A DNA stretch of 12,500 nucleotides from Actinidia chinensis (taxonomy: Eukaryota > Streptophyta > Magnoliopsida > Ericales > Actinidiaceae), in contig CM018902.1 in the NCBI GenBank assembly GCA_009663005.1, positions 277,501 through 290,000 of the forward strand. Reading direction: 5' to 3'. This document shows positions 1 to 8,729 of this stretch, piece by piece. How positions within the stretch are numbered: position 1 is the first letter of the stretch; each line of letters opens with the position of its first letter. A program made the position numbers and the translations under genes. A model generated the notes under the pieces. That model worked only from the letters and a program-made list of their open reading frames with translations, ran no database searches and was not told the origin of the DNA.

Positions 1-19
1 TGGATAATTACTTTTTTAG

Positions 20-120
20 CCCTTAAACTATTTAGAATTTGTCTATATCATCCCTCAACAACCAATTTTGTTTATTTCGTCACTAAACTACTAAAATCAA
101 ATCTAATCAGCCTCAAAATT
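20..120. repeat. Degenerate ~30-bp tandem motif
   Basis: Four phased copies of a YCCTYAAAC-like core start near 20, 52, 81 and 110, spaced 32, 29 and 29 bases, with AT-rich text between. Dispersed plant repeats with 'ccctaaac' phases of this sort are common, often at the ends of DNA transposons. The element type cannot be told from this edge fragment. Confidence 0.45.
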
Positions 121-500
121 GACGGGTCGTCTATTACTAGGATGGAATCCGTCAAAGCAAGATATAAAGAGGTGTCCATAGGTCTTTAGGGTACTTTTGT
201 CTTTTGACATGGTCTAGGAGGGAACGAAATGTCACACTCATACGGATCTTGTGCAGCAATTCCATTAGTTCACATGATGGCTTATACACCTTGCTAATCA
301 ATTATCAAATTGATAAATTGAATTACTCGTTATTTGATATTCAGTAAATTAAATTACTAATTAATAAATTTCTCTGGCTCCTCTTCCCCCTACATAAGCA
401 GTCCCGCTTCCTCGGGCGGGTTGCTCTCTTGCTAGGTCAGTACATATAGCCATTAAGGTTTGAAATAAGTTTTGAGATAAAGTTTGCAACCTTGTAGTTT

Positions 501-518
501 GAAATGAAGTTTCATTTC
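501..518. repeat. Perfect inverted repeat
   Basis: GAAATGAA-GT-TTCATTTC is an 8-bp perfect inverted repeat with a 2-bp centre. It follows two related TTTGAAATAAGTTT and TTTGAGATAAAGTTT copies (about 460-487), so it is probably a by-product of short duplications. Confidence 0.5.
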
Positions 519-1020
519 GATTCCTGGAGATTCAGCAACTATCAGGAGAACCCCCGATATGTTGGAAGCATTATTATCTTCCATGCAAATACATTAGGGA
601 AACGCTGGTTGAACCAAAGACAAATAGTTACAAAGTAAAAATTGCGAGTTGTCACAATTAAATTTGTTGGGCACAACAGAAGCACAAGGACGGCATACAT
701 AAAAAAGATAATCACGTAATCACATAACACGTTACTTTGTTTGGCATACACCGGCTAGGCGGCTACGTCAATGAGAGATAGATAAATCCACTATAATTCT
801 TAGAGTGTACAAACATAAGATCAAAAATATCCAAAACCCAACACCCAACACCCAAATCCGAGCCTTGAAACAATCCCAATTTTACCTGCTCAAGGGTCAC
901 TCCGGTGCCTCCAAGTATTTTTTTGGTCTCCCTACATCACTACCCTTGATCTACTCTTTACTCTCTCTATCTCTCCCTCTCATAATACACTCATCTACAT
1001 TCTTTTTATGCACATCATAA

Positions 1021-2041
1021 GGACTGTGGGGGTGAGTTTATAATGTGAAAATCGAAGGTGATACCAGCGCACTATCCAACCCTTTCTCTTTTGAGAGTGC
1101 TCCACGATAGTCGTCCTCCTCCTGTATCTGCAATACAACAATGGTAAGTACGGCCGCCGGAGCTGTTCCGGGACTACGGCTCTCCGACGGTCAATGTTTG
1201 TTGACCTGACAGCTCACGCCGTAACGATCAGTTTTTTCCCCAAAGAAGAGCCAAGAAGAAAAGAAAAGAAGAAAAGACAGAAGAGAGAAAGATAGAAGGA
1301 GAAGAGTGAGGCCGTCGCAGTCATCGGAGACCCCTCACCTCTACGTCGTCTCTGGCTTATGTAGTATCATTTGATGCGTGTTCCCACACGCCATCTGATC
1401 CCCTGACATCCAGGTAAATGGGACCCACTCTAATCCCTTGAGAGGAGTTGGTTATTCATCCCTGCTTTCATGGGTGTCCTCACCCGGATTAGGGACGGCT
1501 GAGCATTTTCTTGTCGTACAGCATTACTGTCTCGTGTCAACGTCAGGATTACACCAAGCTCTGTGCATTAACCGAGCCTCCAAGTGCTAGCCGTTTAGCG
1601 CGAAGTCAAATAAACAAAGAAGTATTCCCGAGCTAGGGAAGGGCTGGCTCCGATTACTTTTTGCGAGCTCGTTCCTGCACGGTATTATATTATTTCGTGT
1701 GACGCAGAACGGCACCGAGATGAACAGCCCCTGTATAGTGGTGAAGGCTTCAAGTTTCATCTCTCCGGGCCTTATAATAGCTGGGAATTATTCATATGTC
1801 GATGTCCCCACAGTGCCCCCCAGTTTGATTGGGCTCGGTTGGTACTCACCGTGGCTATGCAAGATGGATGGTCAGGCTTCATATATCCACTCGTGCTCTT
1901 CTACCGTGCTGGGTGTTTCCAACATATGGGGGAGCAGCTAGGCTCCTCCGCCTCCGGTTTGGTTCCCTTAGGTGCGGTTGTTATATGGATGCCATCTGTC
2001 AGTAATCCATGGATTTGTTATTATGACGGTTCGCGCGCGAA
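1021..2041. other. Possible 3' LTR region of the element, unproven; no gene seen
   Basis: GC-richer than the DNA to its left and without recognisable protein. Near 2070 the plus strand reads GGCTCA followed by TTTCCGCCTCTTCG. On the minus strand that is a purine run (CGAAGAGGCGGAAA) directly followed by TG, as at a polypurine tract and LTR start. Near 1024-1032 TGTGGGGGTGAG would read CTCACCCCCACA on the minus strand, a plausible LTR end. A purine tract lies at 1242-1310, and a TCP-type GGACCCAC box at about 1421-1428. Without the second LTR the call stays open. Confidence 0.25.
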
Positions 2042-2444
2042 ATGATGCGCCCCTGTGCGCGTTTGGCTCATTTCCGCCTCTTCGAGCTCCTTTTTAGGGC
2101 ATTGCCTATTTCCCTCTTTTTCATCGTTCAGCACTTTTTTAGAGAGAGAAGGAGATCGAGCTTTGCGTCCTTGACACCATTTTTCGCGGCAAGCTGTGAG
2201 TATACGGTTTCGTCGGAAGAGCGCCCCCATCTGAATACGGTCAAGGTCACTATTTTCTCTGCGGCTTCTTTTGTAACATCTGATTAGAACGCGATCAAAT
2301 CTCCGTCGTAGGTCCGTCGTCTCGCAAAGCACTGAATAGGGTCTGGGTCAAACCGACCTGAGGTAATTAGGGTTCCTAGGTTTCGACCTCGCTTCTCGGG
2401 GGCTCTTTTAAGCTCCGCTGACCATCTGCCTCCAATTTCAGGAC
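2042..2444 (+). promoter_or_regulatory. Probable 5' leader of the aORF
   Basis: A pyrimidine-rich stretch with a GAGAGAGAAGGAGAT tract (about 2141-2156), the TTAGGGTTCCTAGGTTTCG text common in plant leaders (2367-2386) and a small intron just before the first ATG all resemble a plant 5' UTR. No open frame of recognisable protein is visible. TATA-like strings upstream (TATTATATTATT near 1684, TTATAATAG near 1772, TTATATGG near 1981) are candidates only; none can be singled out. Confidence 0.35.
2363..2441 (+). other. Predicted intron in the aORF leader
   Basis: Donor GAG|GTAATTAGGG and acceptor CTCCAATTTCAG|GACATGG bound 79 bases that are T- and C-rich toward the end and contain a CTGAC branch-like site (2418-2422). 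Plant introns of this size are common directly upstream of a start codon. Predicted from splice consensus only. Confidence 0.45.
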
Positions 2445-3031
2445 ATGGCGTTGAATCGGGCTAAAATGCTTGTTCGCGATAACGAGGCTTTAGCCCCCAA
2501 TTCCGTATGACCATAGGATCCTGACGGACAGTAGTGATAGATTGCCCGCGGTACAAAGATGAAAACCCGCGGATGGTGGAGGGAGAGCGATCGGAAGAAT
2601 GCCCAGTGTAGGACCCGGTTCATTACCAAGGCCGAGGCTCGATTTCCACTCAGCAAAACTCTTGAGATCCGTCCTTTCTATAGCGGGGCTCACATTTCAG
2701 TGCAAGTCTCTGAAACTTTGTCCGAACCGTGCTGGCGGTTGAGGCTTTGATGCAGAGAGGAGAAGGATTAGAGTTCACCGCGTTCTGATCTGTTTCATGT
2801 GTACTACGTGGTCAAGCCTAGGAAAAATCCTGAGACCCAAATGCTCGAAGGCAAATCACTATCTTCGCCTTAGGAAGCCAAATCAGCCTCAGACGAGGTT
2901 AGTTACGATTCTCCGGGCAAAGGATCCAGTATTGAACGACTTCATTTTTGGGGTCTTGGGCAATTGCGAGTTCCCTGTCAACGAACTCAACCCCTTCATC
3001 GTATTTCCTAGGACAGGGGTTACACCGTAGA

Positions 3032-3129
3032 GTGAGAACGGCGTGTCCCATTCTCCCGGTGATATACTTTGTCAATTCGTCCATCTACATAACGGTTAAT
3101 GACTGTGGTGTCCGCGTTCGCTTTTGCAG
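3032..3129 (+). other. Predicted aORF coding intron (98 nt)
   Basis: Donor GTGAGAACGG and acceptor TTCGCTTTTGCAG|GAGTTTC enclose 98 bases with a GGTTAATGA branch-like site near 3093. Protein-like text stops before it (about 3030) and resumes after it with STDFLEEERRCSALS. This supports splicing better than read-through, but frame noise prevents a check of intron phase. Confidence 0.5.
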
Positions 3130-4183
3130 GAGTTTCAACAGATTTTTTGGAGGAGGAGCGACGGTGTTCGGCTTTGTCAATTAAGTGCCGTTTTATTGGT
3201 TTTGATTTTGTGAACCAATTGTGGACGCTCCCGGCAAAAGTCTTTGATTACTTAGGTTACATCCCCTTGTCCCGGAGAGTACACCATTTCATCTCCGAGA
3301 CGCTCATAGGGACGGCCGTTCTTCCGCACCCTCAAGATCCGAGGACCAGGTTCTAGGCCGAGGAGCTCTCTATCTTATGACGAGGGACAATGATTGATTT
3401 GGAAGGGACCTCAGCAGAGCTTCGAAGGCTGTAGAAGAGGCCAAAAGGCCGAAAAAATTCTAGTTCCAGTGAATCGAGCTCTTCCTAGTTGGGACATCGA
3501 TCTGGGCGGGCGACGAGGCCCTGAACGAAGAGGCCGAGGTCGAAGACGGCGAAGAGGTGGATCAAATCCCTCTGAGGACTACTTTGGTTCCAGCTCCCAT
3601 ATTCCGGGGTCCCCAGGAACCTATAAATCTCCCGAGCTCAGATTCCTGACGTTGCCAATCATCGAACGAGGGAGATGTTGTACGAGCAATCCTATTATCA
3701 AAGCAACAGTTCATACTAAGAGTTCAATTGGAACGCGGAGATTCATGGCCCCTAAGGTGAGGATTCTGGGGAAGAAAAGAAGAAGCAAGCGCCCCAACAA
3801 CTGATCGTCCACACTCCCCGAGGGCTCATATCGCGTACACACCAGCCCCAAGAAGATCAGTCCACCGCGCCGTCCTTGATGGGTGGCAAACAGAAAGGGG
3901 GAAGCAACCTGCAGAGGGAACTTCTCAACCGATAGAGGGGAAGGGAAAGGGTGCAGGATCAGCCGCTGGCACCCCCGAGCTGTGGGCCCCTCAATTTCTG
4001 CTGTGTGGAGCTCGGAAACAAGTTTACCTCGGTGGACCACTTCTAAGGAACCACGAGACCTGGGGTGCGCTGGGGCAACGCGGTGAGGGGTGATGATGAT
4101 GGCTCCCCCAAGAGTCGCGGTCATGATGCTGAGCCACCGGCAGAATTCGGGTGGCAAGCTTCGTTTTGTCTTCGGGGGCCCAG

Positions 4184-4275
4184 GTTAGAATCTTAAGTTT
4201 CCGGCTTTCCATCTCTGATAACGAGCCTGATACATGCTCGTTCTTTTTCTAATCCATCTCTTTTTCCTTTCTTAG
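4184..4275 (+). other. Predicted aORF coding intron (92 nt)
   Basis: Donor CCCAG|GTTAGAATC, a TCTAATCC branch-like site (about 4249-4256) and a long pyrimidine tract ending CTTTCTTAG (4267-4275) form the best plant-type intron in the window. It is markedly more T-rich than the GC-rich flanking exons. Protein-like sequence lies on both sides. Strong by consensus, unproven without transcripts. Confidence 0.6.
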
Positions 4276-5327
4276 TATTTCGGCGAGCTGTGTATCTTCC
4301 TCACTCCGGCTAAAGCAGGGTGTGTGGATCTGAGAAGGCGAAACGAAAATCAGAAGGTAGTACCTCGAAAAGGGAGCTGAAACAAACTCAGTCACGATCT
4401 CACGGATGCAGTTCCGGCGTCGAGATTCGAGATTTCTCACGGAAACACGCCCAGCAAGAGGAAGCGTCCGAGACTAAAGAGTTCGCTGTGCGAGGTCTAC
4501 AAGAAGTATGTGCGCCGCGCTTTCGAGCTGGGCGGGAGAGTGTATGAAAGACAGGGTAGCCGAGCTCCGCCCCGGTGTCTTAGGAGGGATGGCTGCTGTG
4601 AAAGAGCTTCAGATCCCACTTATCATCCGCACCTTGGTCGCTCCTGGCCCCTCCCTCCAGATCCCGCCTCCCCGGAGGATATTCGCCCATCCCACCTGCC
4701 CGACTTCAACGAGAGGGAGCAGCGACCCTTCATGCCCCTGCAGAGGGGGAAAATACGCCGTGCAGTGGAAGATCAAGCAAGGGGGGGGCGCGGGAGACTG
4801 TGGATCGGGACCGAGCTGGGGAAAAAGCAGGAGGCGACCGAAAGCCTTTAGAAGTCGAGGGTGAAACCTCGTTTAGGAAAGCTTCCTTTGGATTAGGACC
4901 TCTATGTATTGTCGAATTTGTTTACTTGAAAATTTTGGACAGCTATTGACTATGCATCTTCGGTATAACGTTGTACCAGTTCTTCGGCGTGATCTCGGTG
5001 TTATGATTTGACTCTTGTAAGAACATTTCCTTCGATGTCTTTGAATAGTGCTGGGCTTCGCCTCGGCCAGGGTCTAAGGGCTGCTTGAATTCCCCCACGC
5101 GTAAAATTGTGTGGACTCGCCACATGTTAAACAGCGGATTCGTAACTAGGCTCTGGTTGGTTCACTTGGTGGAACGGCATGGTCACGGTTTCATGCCGTA
5201 TTTCAACAATGTAACGGCGTTTGAACCGACTCTTGAGTGCACCGTTTCTCGGTCAGTTTGAACGTCGCACTAATTCGGGTCTAATAACTTCTGCCTTCGA
5301 TGGCTTAGTTCGTTGCCGTTCGAGGGC

Positions 5328-5418
5328 CTTTAAATAGTGAGCTGCACCCGGACCTTGATGAATACATCCACCATCATTCAATAATCTTTTCTGAGAGCAA
5401 TCAAAGGTTCACAAAAAT
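5328..5418 (+). promoter_or_regulatory. Promoter-like block: TATA-type box, leader and ATG
   Basis: A TTTAAATAG box (5330-5338) is followed about 30 bases later by an A/C-rich, leader-like stretch (ATCCACCATCATTCAATAATC) and then by ACAAAAATG with the ATG at 5416-5418. The spacing is that of a plant TATA promoter with a short leader. The frame from this ATG gives only about 50 codons with no known motif. It could drive a small gene, be an LTR fragment or be chance. Confidence 0.3.
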
Positions 5419-5899
5419 GCCCTTGTTTCTACAAACTGGCTTGGCTATGTTCTTGAAAATCCCCTGTAAACTCCAAGGGGTCAAGATGATTTTTCCCTTG
5501 GGGCGTGGGTGGGATTGGCCAAGCACTTCTGTCTCATCAACCTCTGTTTCAACAGCTCTGGTAGTCTGAAGCTTTGTTCCCAAAAAACTCTGTAGCTTTT
5601 GAGCTTAGTCCGGTATTCGGCTCGCGCTATGGTTCAGTTGAGTTGGCCTCTCCGTCACCCCGCACTCGCCGAAGGTACCGAGGTCTAGGAGTCATGCCTT
5701 ATTTCGAGGCAACTGTCCACAAGACTAAAAGAATTAGTCTGAAGGCCCGTGGCCTGTGCCTCTTGTAGTACTCGATGACCGGGACATTGGTTCCATATCA
5801 TTCGACTGGAGAGGCTCGGCGTCGGTCCATCGTCGTTGCTGTTGGTGTGAAGTGAAGCGACGTGGTCTCTCAACCTTTCTTTCAAGCGGTAGTCTGTCT

Positions 5900-5985
5900 T
5901 TTACCTTGTAATTAGAATTGTAGTTAGTATCGACATACTGTATCTGAATGTTCTCTCTTTTAAATGGAATAAAATGCCGATTTAC
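5900..5985 (+). terminator. Possible plus-strand polyadenylation region
   Basis: AT-rich text with TTGTAATTAG, a TGTATCTGAATG upstream-type element (about 5938-5949) and AATAAAATG (about 5968) resembles a plant 3' end. It could serve the aORF or the promoter-like block near 5330. It is supported by composition and short motifs only. Confidence 0.3.
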
Positions 5986-6080
5986 GTCTCATTCTGTTGG
6001 TTGCTGAATTCTTGCAAATGTTCGTCTTCTCATTCTGGTCTTCAATTAAGTTAAATGATGCAAAGTTGACAATTACTATC

Positions 6081-6743
6081 CGGAGCTCGGTTGCGGCTCT
6101 ACTAACCCCCTCTCAAGATTTAATTTAACTGAATTAAACTTGCAACAAAATAATGGGACAAGCTCGGGAGCATGTAAAGCTCGGCTAGCTGTCCCTTCGA
6201 ATTTTACCAAGTGCTACTTGATTAAAGCGTATGAAGGGCACGTCGGTGCTTTTCGAAGCTCGGCTAACCCCTTCTCGCAGATTTGATCAAGTTAACTGTT
6301 AAACGTTTAATGGACAAAGATCGGAGCATTGTAAAGCGCGGCTAGATTCACTTCGAATTTTACCAAGGGCCTACTTGATTTTTAAACTGATTAAAAGCGT
6401 ATTGAAGGCCAGTTACACAAGTTTGGTGCTGTTTCGAAGCGCGGCTAACCCCCTTCTCGCGATTTGATCAAGTTAACTGGAAACGTTAATGAGAAAGCTC
6501 GGAGCATGTCAAAGCTCGGCTAGCTTTCCCTTCCGAATTTTCCAAGTGGTGCTGATTAAAGCGTATGAAGGCAGTTCGTGCGTTTTCGAAAAGCGCAGCT
6601 AACCCCTTCTCGCGATTTGATCAAGTGAAAACGTGTAAAAACTGATAAAAATGGTCGGAATAAAGGTTGTAAACATACTTACTTGAAAGAGTAATTGAGA
6701 GATTGTAATGCTTTATACATGCGATGAAGGCCCGTGCGGCATT
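6081..6743. repeat. Tandem repeat array in the retrotransposon 3' UTR, ~4 units of 150-181 bp
   Basis: Unit starts lie at about 6081, 6254, 6435 and 6587, each marked by GCTCGGCTAACCCC-like text followed by CTCGCGATTTGATCAAG. Lengths are about 173, 181, 152 and 157 bases. Each unit has two related halves: the first begins with a GCTCGGCTAAC box and the second with a GCTCGGCTAG box leading to TTCGAATTTTACCAAG (for example near 6160, 6335 and 6515). The array may therefore have grown from a ~85-bp monomer. The fourth copy is the most diverged in its second half. Copies differ mainly by single-base insertions and deletions. Known: tandem arrays just downstream of pol are a recurrent trait of Tat/Ogre elements and can seed satellite DNA. 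Confidence 0.9.
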
Positions 6744-6748
6744 ACAAT

Positions 6749-7960
6749 TTAGTGGAAATACTCGCCAGGATTGCTTGGCATTCAGGTCGCGGGATTTCTT
6801 TTCCTTACGCCATCTTCCGATAGTAAGAACTTAGTCCAGCTAGTTTGATTAGTTTGTAGGGCTCCCTCCCAGTTTGGCGCGAGTTGCCGTTGTTGGGTCT
6901 TTAGTGTTTCCAAGACTTTCTGAGGACGAGACTTCCGACTTCAACTACCCTCCTTGGAACTTTATGGTGAAGGGATTTTTTAGCCAACGGCTTTGATAGT
7001 CAGACAATTTGATGAGTGCATTCTCTCTCCTTTCTTCAGCCAAGTCAAGATCTCGTGCTAGGACCTCGTTGTTGTTAGATGGTTGTAAAGCCGCTGTCCG
7101 GATTGTGGGCAGCTCCGAACCTCAATTGGGATTACGCTTCGATCCAGAAAGGCCAGTGAGTATGGCGTTTCATTCGCGCCTTCCGTGGTGTGGTTCCGAT
7201 AGCCATAATATGTTTTTTCAATTAGCGACCCTCTCCTTTGGCCGCTTCGCTAGTCGTTTTTGATCCCATTCAAGGAAGTTTTATTTGACTGCCTCGGCTT
7301 GCCATGCACTGCGAGGTAGCTCGGCGCGTTTGAGTTGTAAAAAAAATTCAATCTTCAGCTGCTCTAACAGACCCTAACTTGCTTCCGACGAATGGTACCG
7401 GTTATACGACACGAAGGCCCCGCATGGATGCCAAATCTGGAAAGGATGTTACCTCGGATAAACCTTATCACGTCTGTCTCTTTTGATTTCTGCTTAGCGG
7501 CTCAGCTCTACCCATTTTGTGAAGTAAGCGGCGCTACAAGTAGAAAACCTCTTGTTGCCAGGGGAGCTCTAGGTAGGACACCTACGAGTATCCATTCCCC
7601 ATTGGGCAAAGGGCCAAGGACACTAGTGATGCGGGGACAAATTCCCTTGCAGCGTTGATGGACAGGGTGAGAAGAAGCTGTGACACGAGCACCCTGCGTA
7701 CATATACCTGAGCACCTTCCTGCATGTAAGGCACCGAGTACCCTGTGAAAGGGAGCTCTGCTGTGCCAACTATCTTCCCCAGAGTGTTAATCCGCAAATT
7801 CCCTCATGGATTCATAAAGTACATCCTCGGACGAGGGCTAGGGGTACCACACAACAAGTAGGGCCTCCTTGGATAAAATCTTTTGTACAAGTCTCCTGTG
7901 TGGAATCAAGAACCGGTTCTGCAGCCTTGATCCTGATCTTATGTGCCCTTTTCATCATCC
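6749..7960 (-). pseudogene. pol: pol: integrase domain and pol C terminus
   Basis: Integrase inserts the element DNA into the host genome. Minus-strand motifs in order: DLYKRFYP (about 7865-7890), an HEG-C-G zinc-finger remnant (about 7800), GYSVPYMQEGAQVYVRR (about 7690-7745), and WPFAQWGMD (about 7590-7616), whose Asp is the first catalytic residue. AAYFTKWVE (about 7510-7535) follows. At the second catalytic site the codons at 7411-7419 read Ser-Tyr-Asn where Asp is expected. QAEAV with the catalytic Glu codon at 7293-7295, LDLAEERRENALIKLSD (about 7000-7060), EVGSLVLRK with LGNTKDP (about 6880-6930) and NWEGPYK (about 6850) complete it. The frame TAT TTC CAC TAA ends at 6749, the usual tyrosine-phenylalanine-histidine-stop ending of this family. 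The frame breaks repeatedly. Tandem repeats begin a few bases past the stop. Confidence 0.9.
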
Positions 7961-8069
7961 TGGAAGCTGGCGGCCCTTAAAGAGTTAACGATAGGTACAT
8001 CCAGTTCGGTCAGAGTTTCGTTGTTGACAAGACGGATGAATGCGTCTTCGTACTGGGGACTGAGAGATG

Positions 8070-8560
8070 TCGGACTGCTACCGTTCTGCCATGGTCCCCT
8101 TCAAAGGTGGATGTGCAAAAGGCTAGCGCCATCCGCATGCGCGTTGAGCTCTCTCGACTTGCTCGATTTTTAAATGATCGGAAACTCGCTGAGAAGGATT
8201 TTGCCACCTACCAAATACTTGCCATTTTAACCCCTCGAGCCTCACTCAAATTTGCGGTCAGTTGATTTACGGACACCAGTTTGATCGCTGCATATATGAT
8301 AGCTCCCGGCACGCCCAGCTTACTGGCGGACTCAACCCGGCTATCAGGGCCTCGTACTCAGCCGTTATTAATCGTCGGCTGGGAACTTATAATCGGAAAT
8401 AGGCACTATTGAAGACGAGACTTCGGGGCTTTTTTCAAACACTACACCCGCGCACTGCTCCCTGGCGGTTCTTGGCTCCGTCGCGTATATTCTGCCACGC
8501 CATAGCGCGCCTACTGAGGTGGTTTCTAAAGTAACCTTTGCTTCCTCAGGCAGTTCCTTT
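8070..8560 (-). pseudogene. pol: pol: second, archaeal-type RNase H domain
   Basis: A second RNase H lies between the first and integrase. Seen on the minus strand: CAGVVFEKSPE (about 8430-8460), EYEALIAGL (about 8331-8359) carrying the conserved catalytic Glu, NQLTANLSEARGVKMAS in one open frame (about 8213-8265), and SFSASFRSFK (about 8165-8200). Then come ERAQ and, one frame over, FEGDHGRTVAVRHLSV (about 8055-8105). Known: a duplicated RNase H of archaeal/plant type is a hallmark of Tat elements and is absent from most other plant Ty3/gypsy groups. The expected DG motif at the start and the central D-S motif are not clearly legible through the frame shifts. Confidence 0.78.
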
Positions 8561-8729
8561 AGTTCAAGGGTGAATCTTTCCCTTGGTTGGTGGCCTGGGA
8601 TGACCTCTGGGAGCCTCTCCTGTAGTGTGAGCTCGGACGGTAGCGTGTTGGGCGTTCTCCCCCTTTCTCCAAGATTTGGATTGGATCGGCCCGGGGATTC
8701 CGGTCTGGTGGAAATTCTCCACGAAGTCC

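Larger units (their letters stand above)
1..1020. other. AT-rich intergenic DNA, no gene seen
   Basis: Both strands have only short open frames without recognisable protein. The stretch holds a degenerate repeat at its left edge, AT-rich short palindromes around 300-372, a perfect 8-bp inverted repeat at 501-518 and a short CCCAACA repeat at 835-857. Base composition becomes GC-richer beyond about 1020, which may mark the edge of the retrotransposon. Confidence 0.7.
2445..4864 (+). pseudogene. Antisense extra ORF (aORF) of the Tat element, intron-containing, frame-broken
   Basis: A plus-strand gene opposite to gag-pol. The chosen start is the ATG at 2445, four bases after a 5' intron acceptor, giving MALNRAKMLVRDNEALAP. 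Then come KTLEIRPFYSGAHISVQVSE (about 2655-2715), VRTVLAVEALMQR (about 2719-2757), HVYYVVKPRKNPET (about 2796-2840), FPVNELNPF (about 2971-2997), LEEERRCSALS and LPAKVFDYLGYIPLSRRVHH (about 3140-3290). A Ser/acidic-rich linker follows (about 3450-3560, with AGDEALNEEAEVEDGEEVDQ in one frame). Beyond it are CVELGNKFTSVDH (about 4005-4043), NHETWGALG (about 4051-4077) and RRAFELGGRVYERQ (about 4512-4553). Layout and motifs resemble the 'putative gypsy type transposon' family (Pfam Transposase_28) found antisense in Tat elements; its function is unknown. The last open frame stops at 4862-4864. The frame is broken many times. A host gene captured by or lying next to the element is the alternative. 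Confidence 0.6.
4865..6080. other. Gene-free spacer between aORF and tandem array
   Basis: No recognisable protein on either strand. It contains an 8-bp perfect hairpin (ACGGCATG at 5174-5181, CATGCCGT at 5192-5199), a promoter-like block near 5330 and a TGTA/AATAAA-containing AT-rich segment near 5900-5980. Open frames are at most about 65 codons and show no family motifs. It may be further 3' UTR of the retrotransposon or a small inserted element. Confidence 0.5.

Noticed and set aside
835..857. CCCAACA repeats considered as interstitial telomere repeat
   Set aside because: Only about three copies, and the unit differs from the plant telomere unit CCCTAAA.
542..1020. Open frames of about 70 codons in AT-rich DNA
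   Set aside because: They have no motifs, no start context and no splice partners, and are of the length expected by chance.
1242..1310. Purine tract considered as the polypurine tract of the element
   Set aside because: The element is on the minus strand, so its polypurine tract must be purine-rich on that strand; this one is purine-rich on the plus strand.
2021..2332. Minus-strand open frame of 103 codons, basic
   Set aside because: It has no recognisable family and is the complement of the pyrimidine-rich aORF leader, which yields Lys/Arg/Glu-rich text by composition.
3711..4157. Minus-strand open frame of 148 codons, the longest in the window
   Set aside because: It lies opposite the GC-rich low-complexity part of the aORF, shows no motif of its own, and crosses no other signal. 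Its openness is explained by base composition.
6081..6743. Direct repeats considered as a CRISPR array
   Set aside because: Units are 150-181 bp and abut without unique spacers; the context is a plant retrotransposon 3' UTR.
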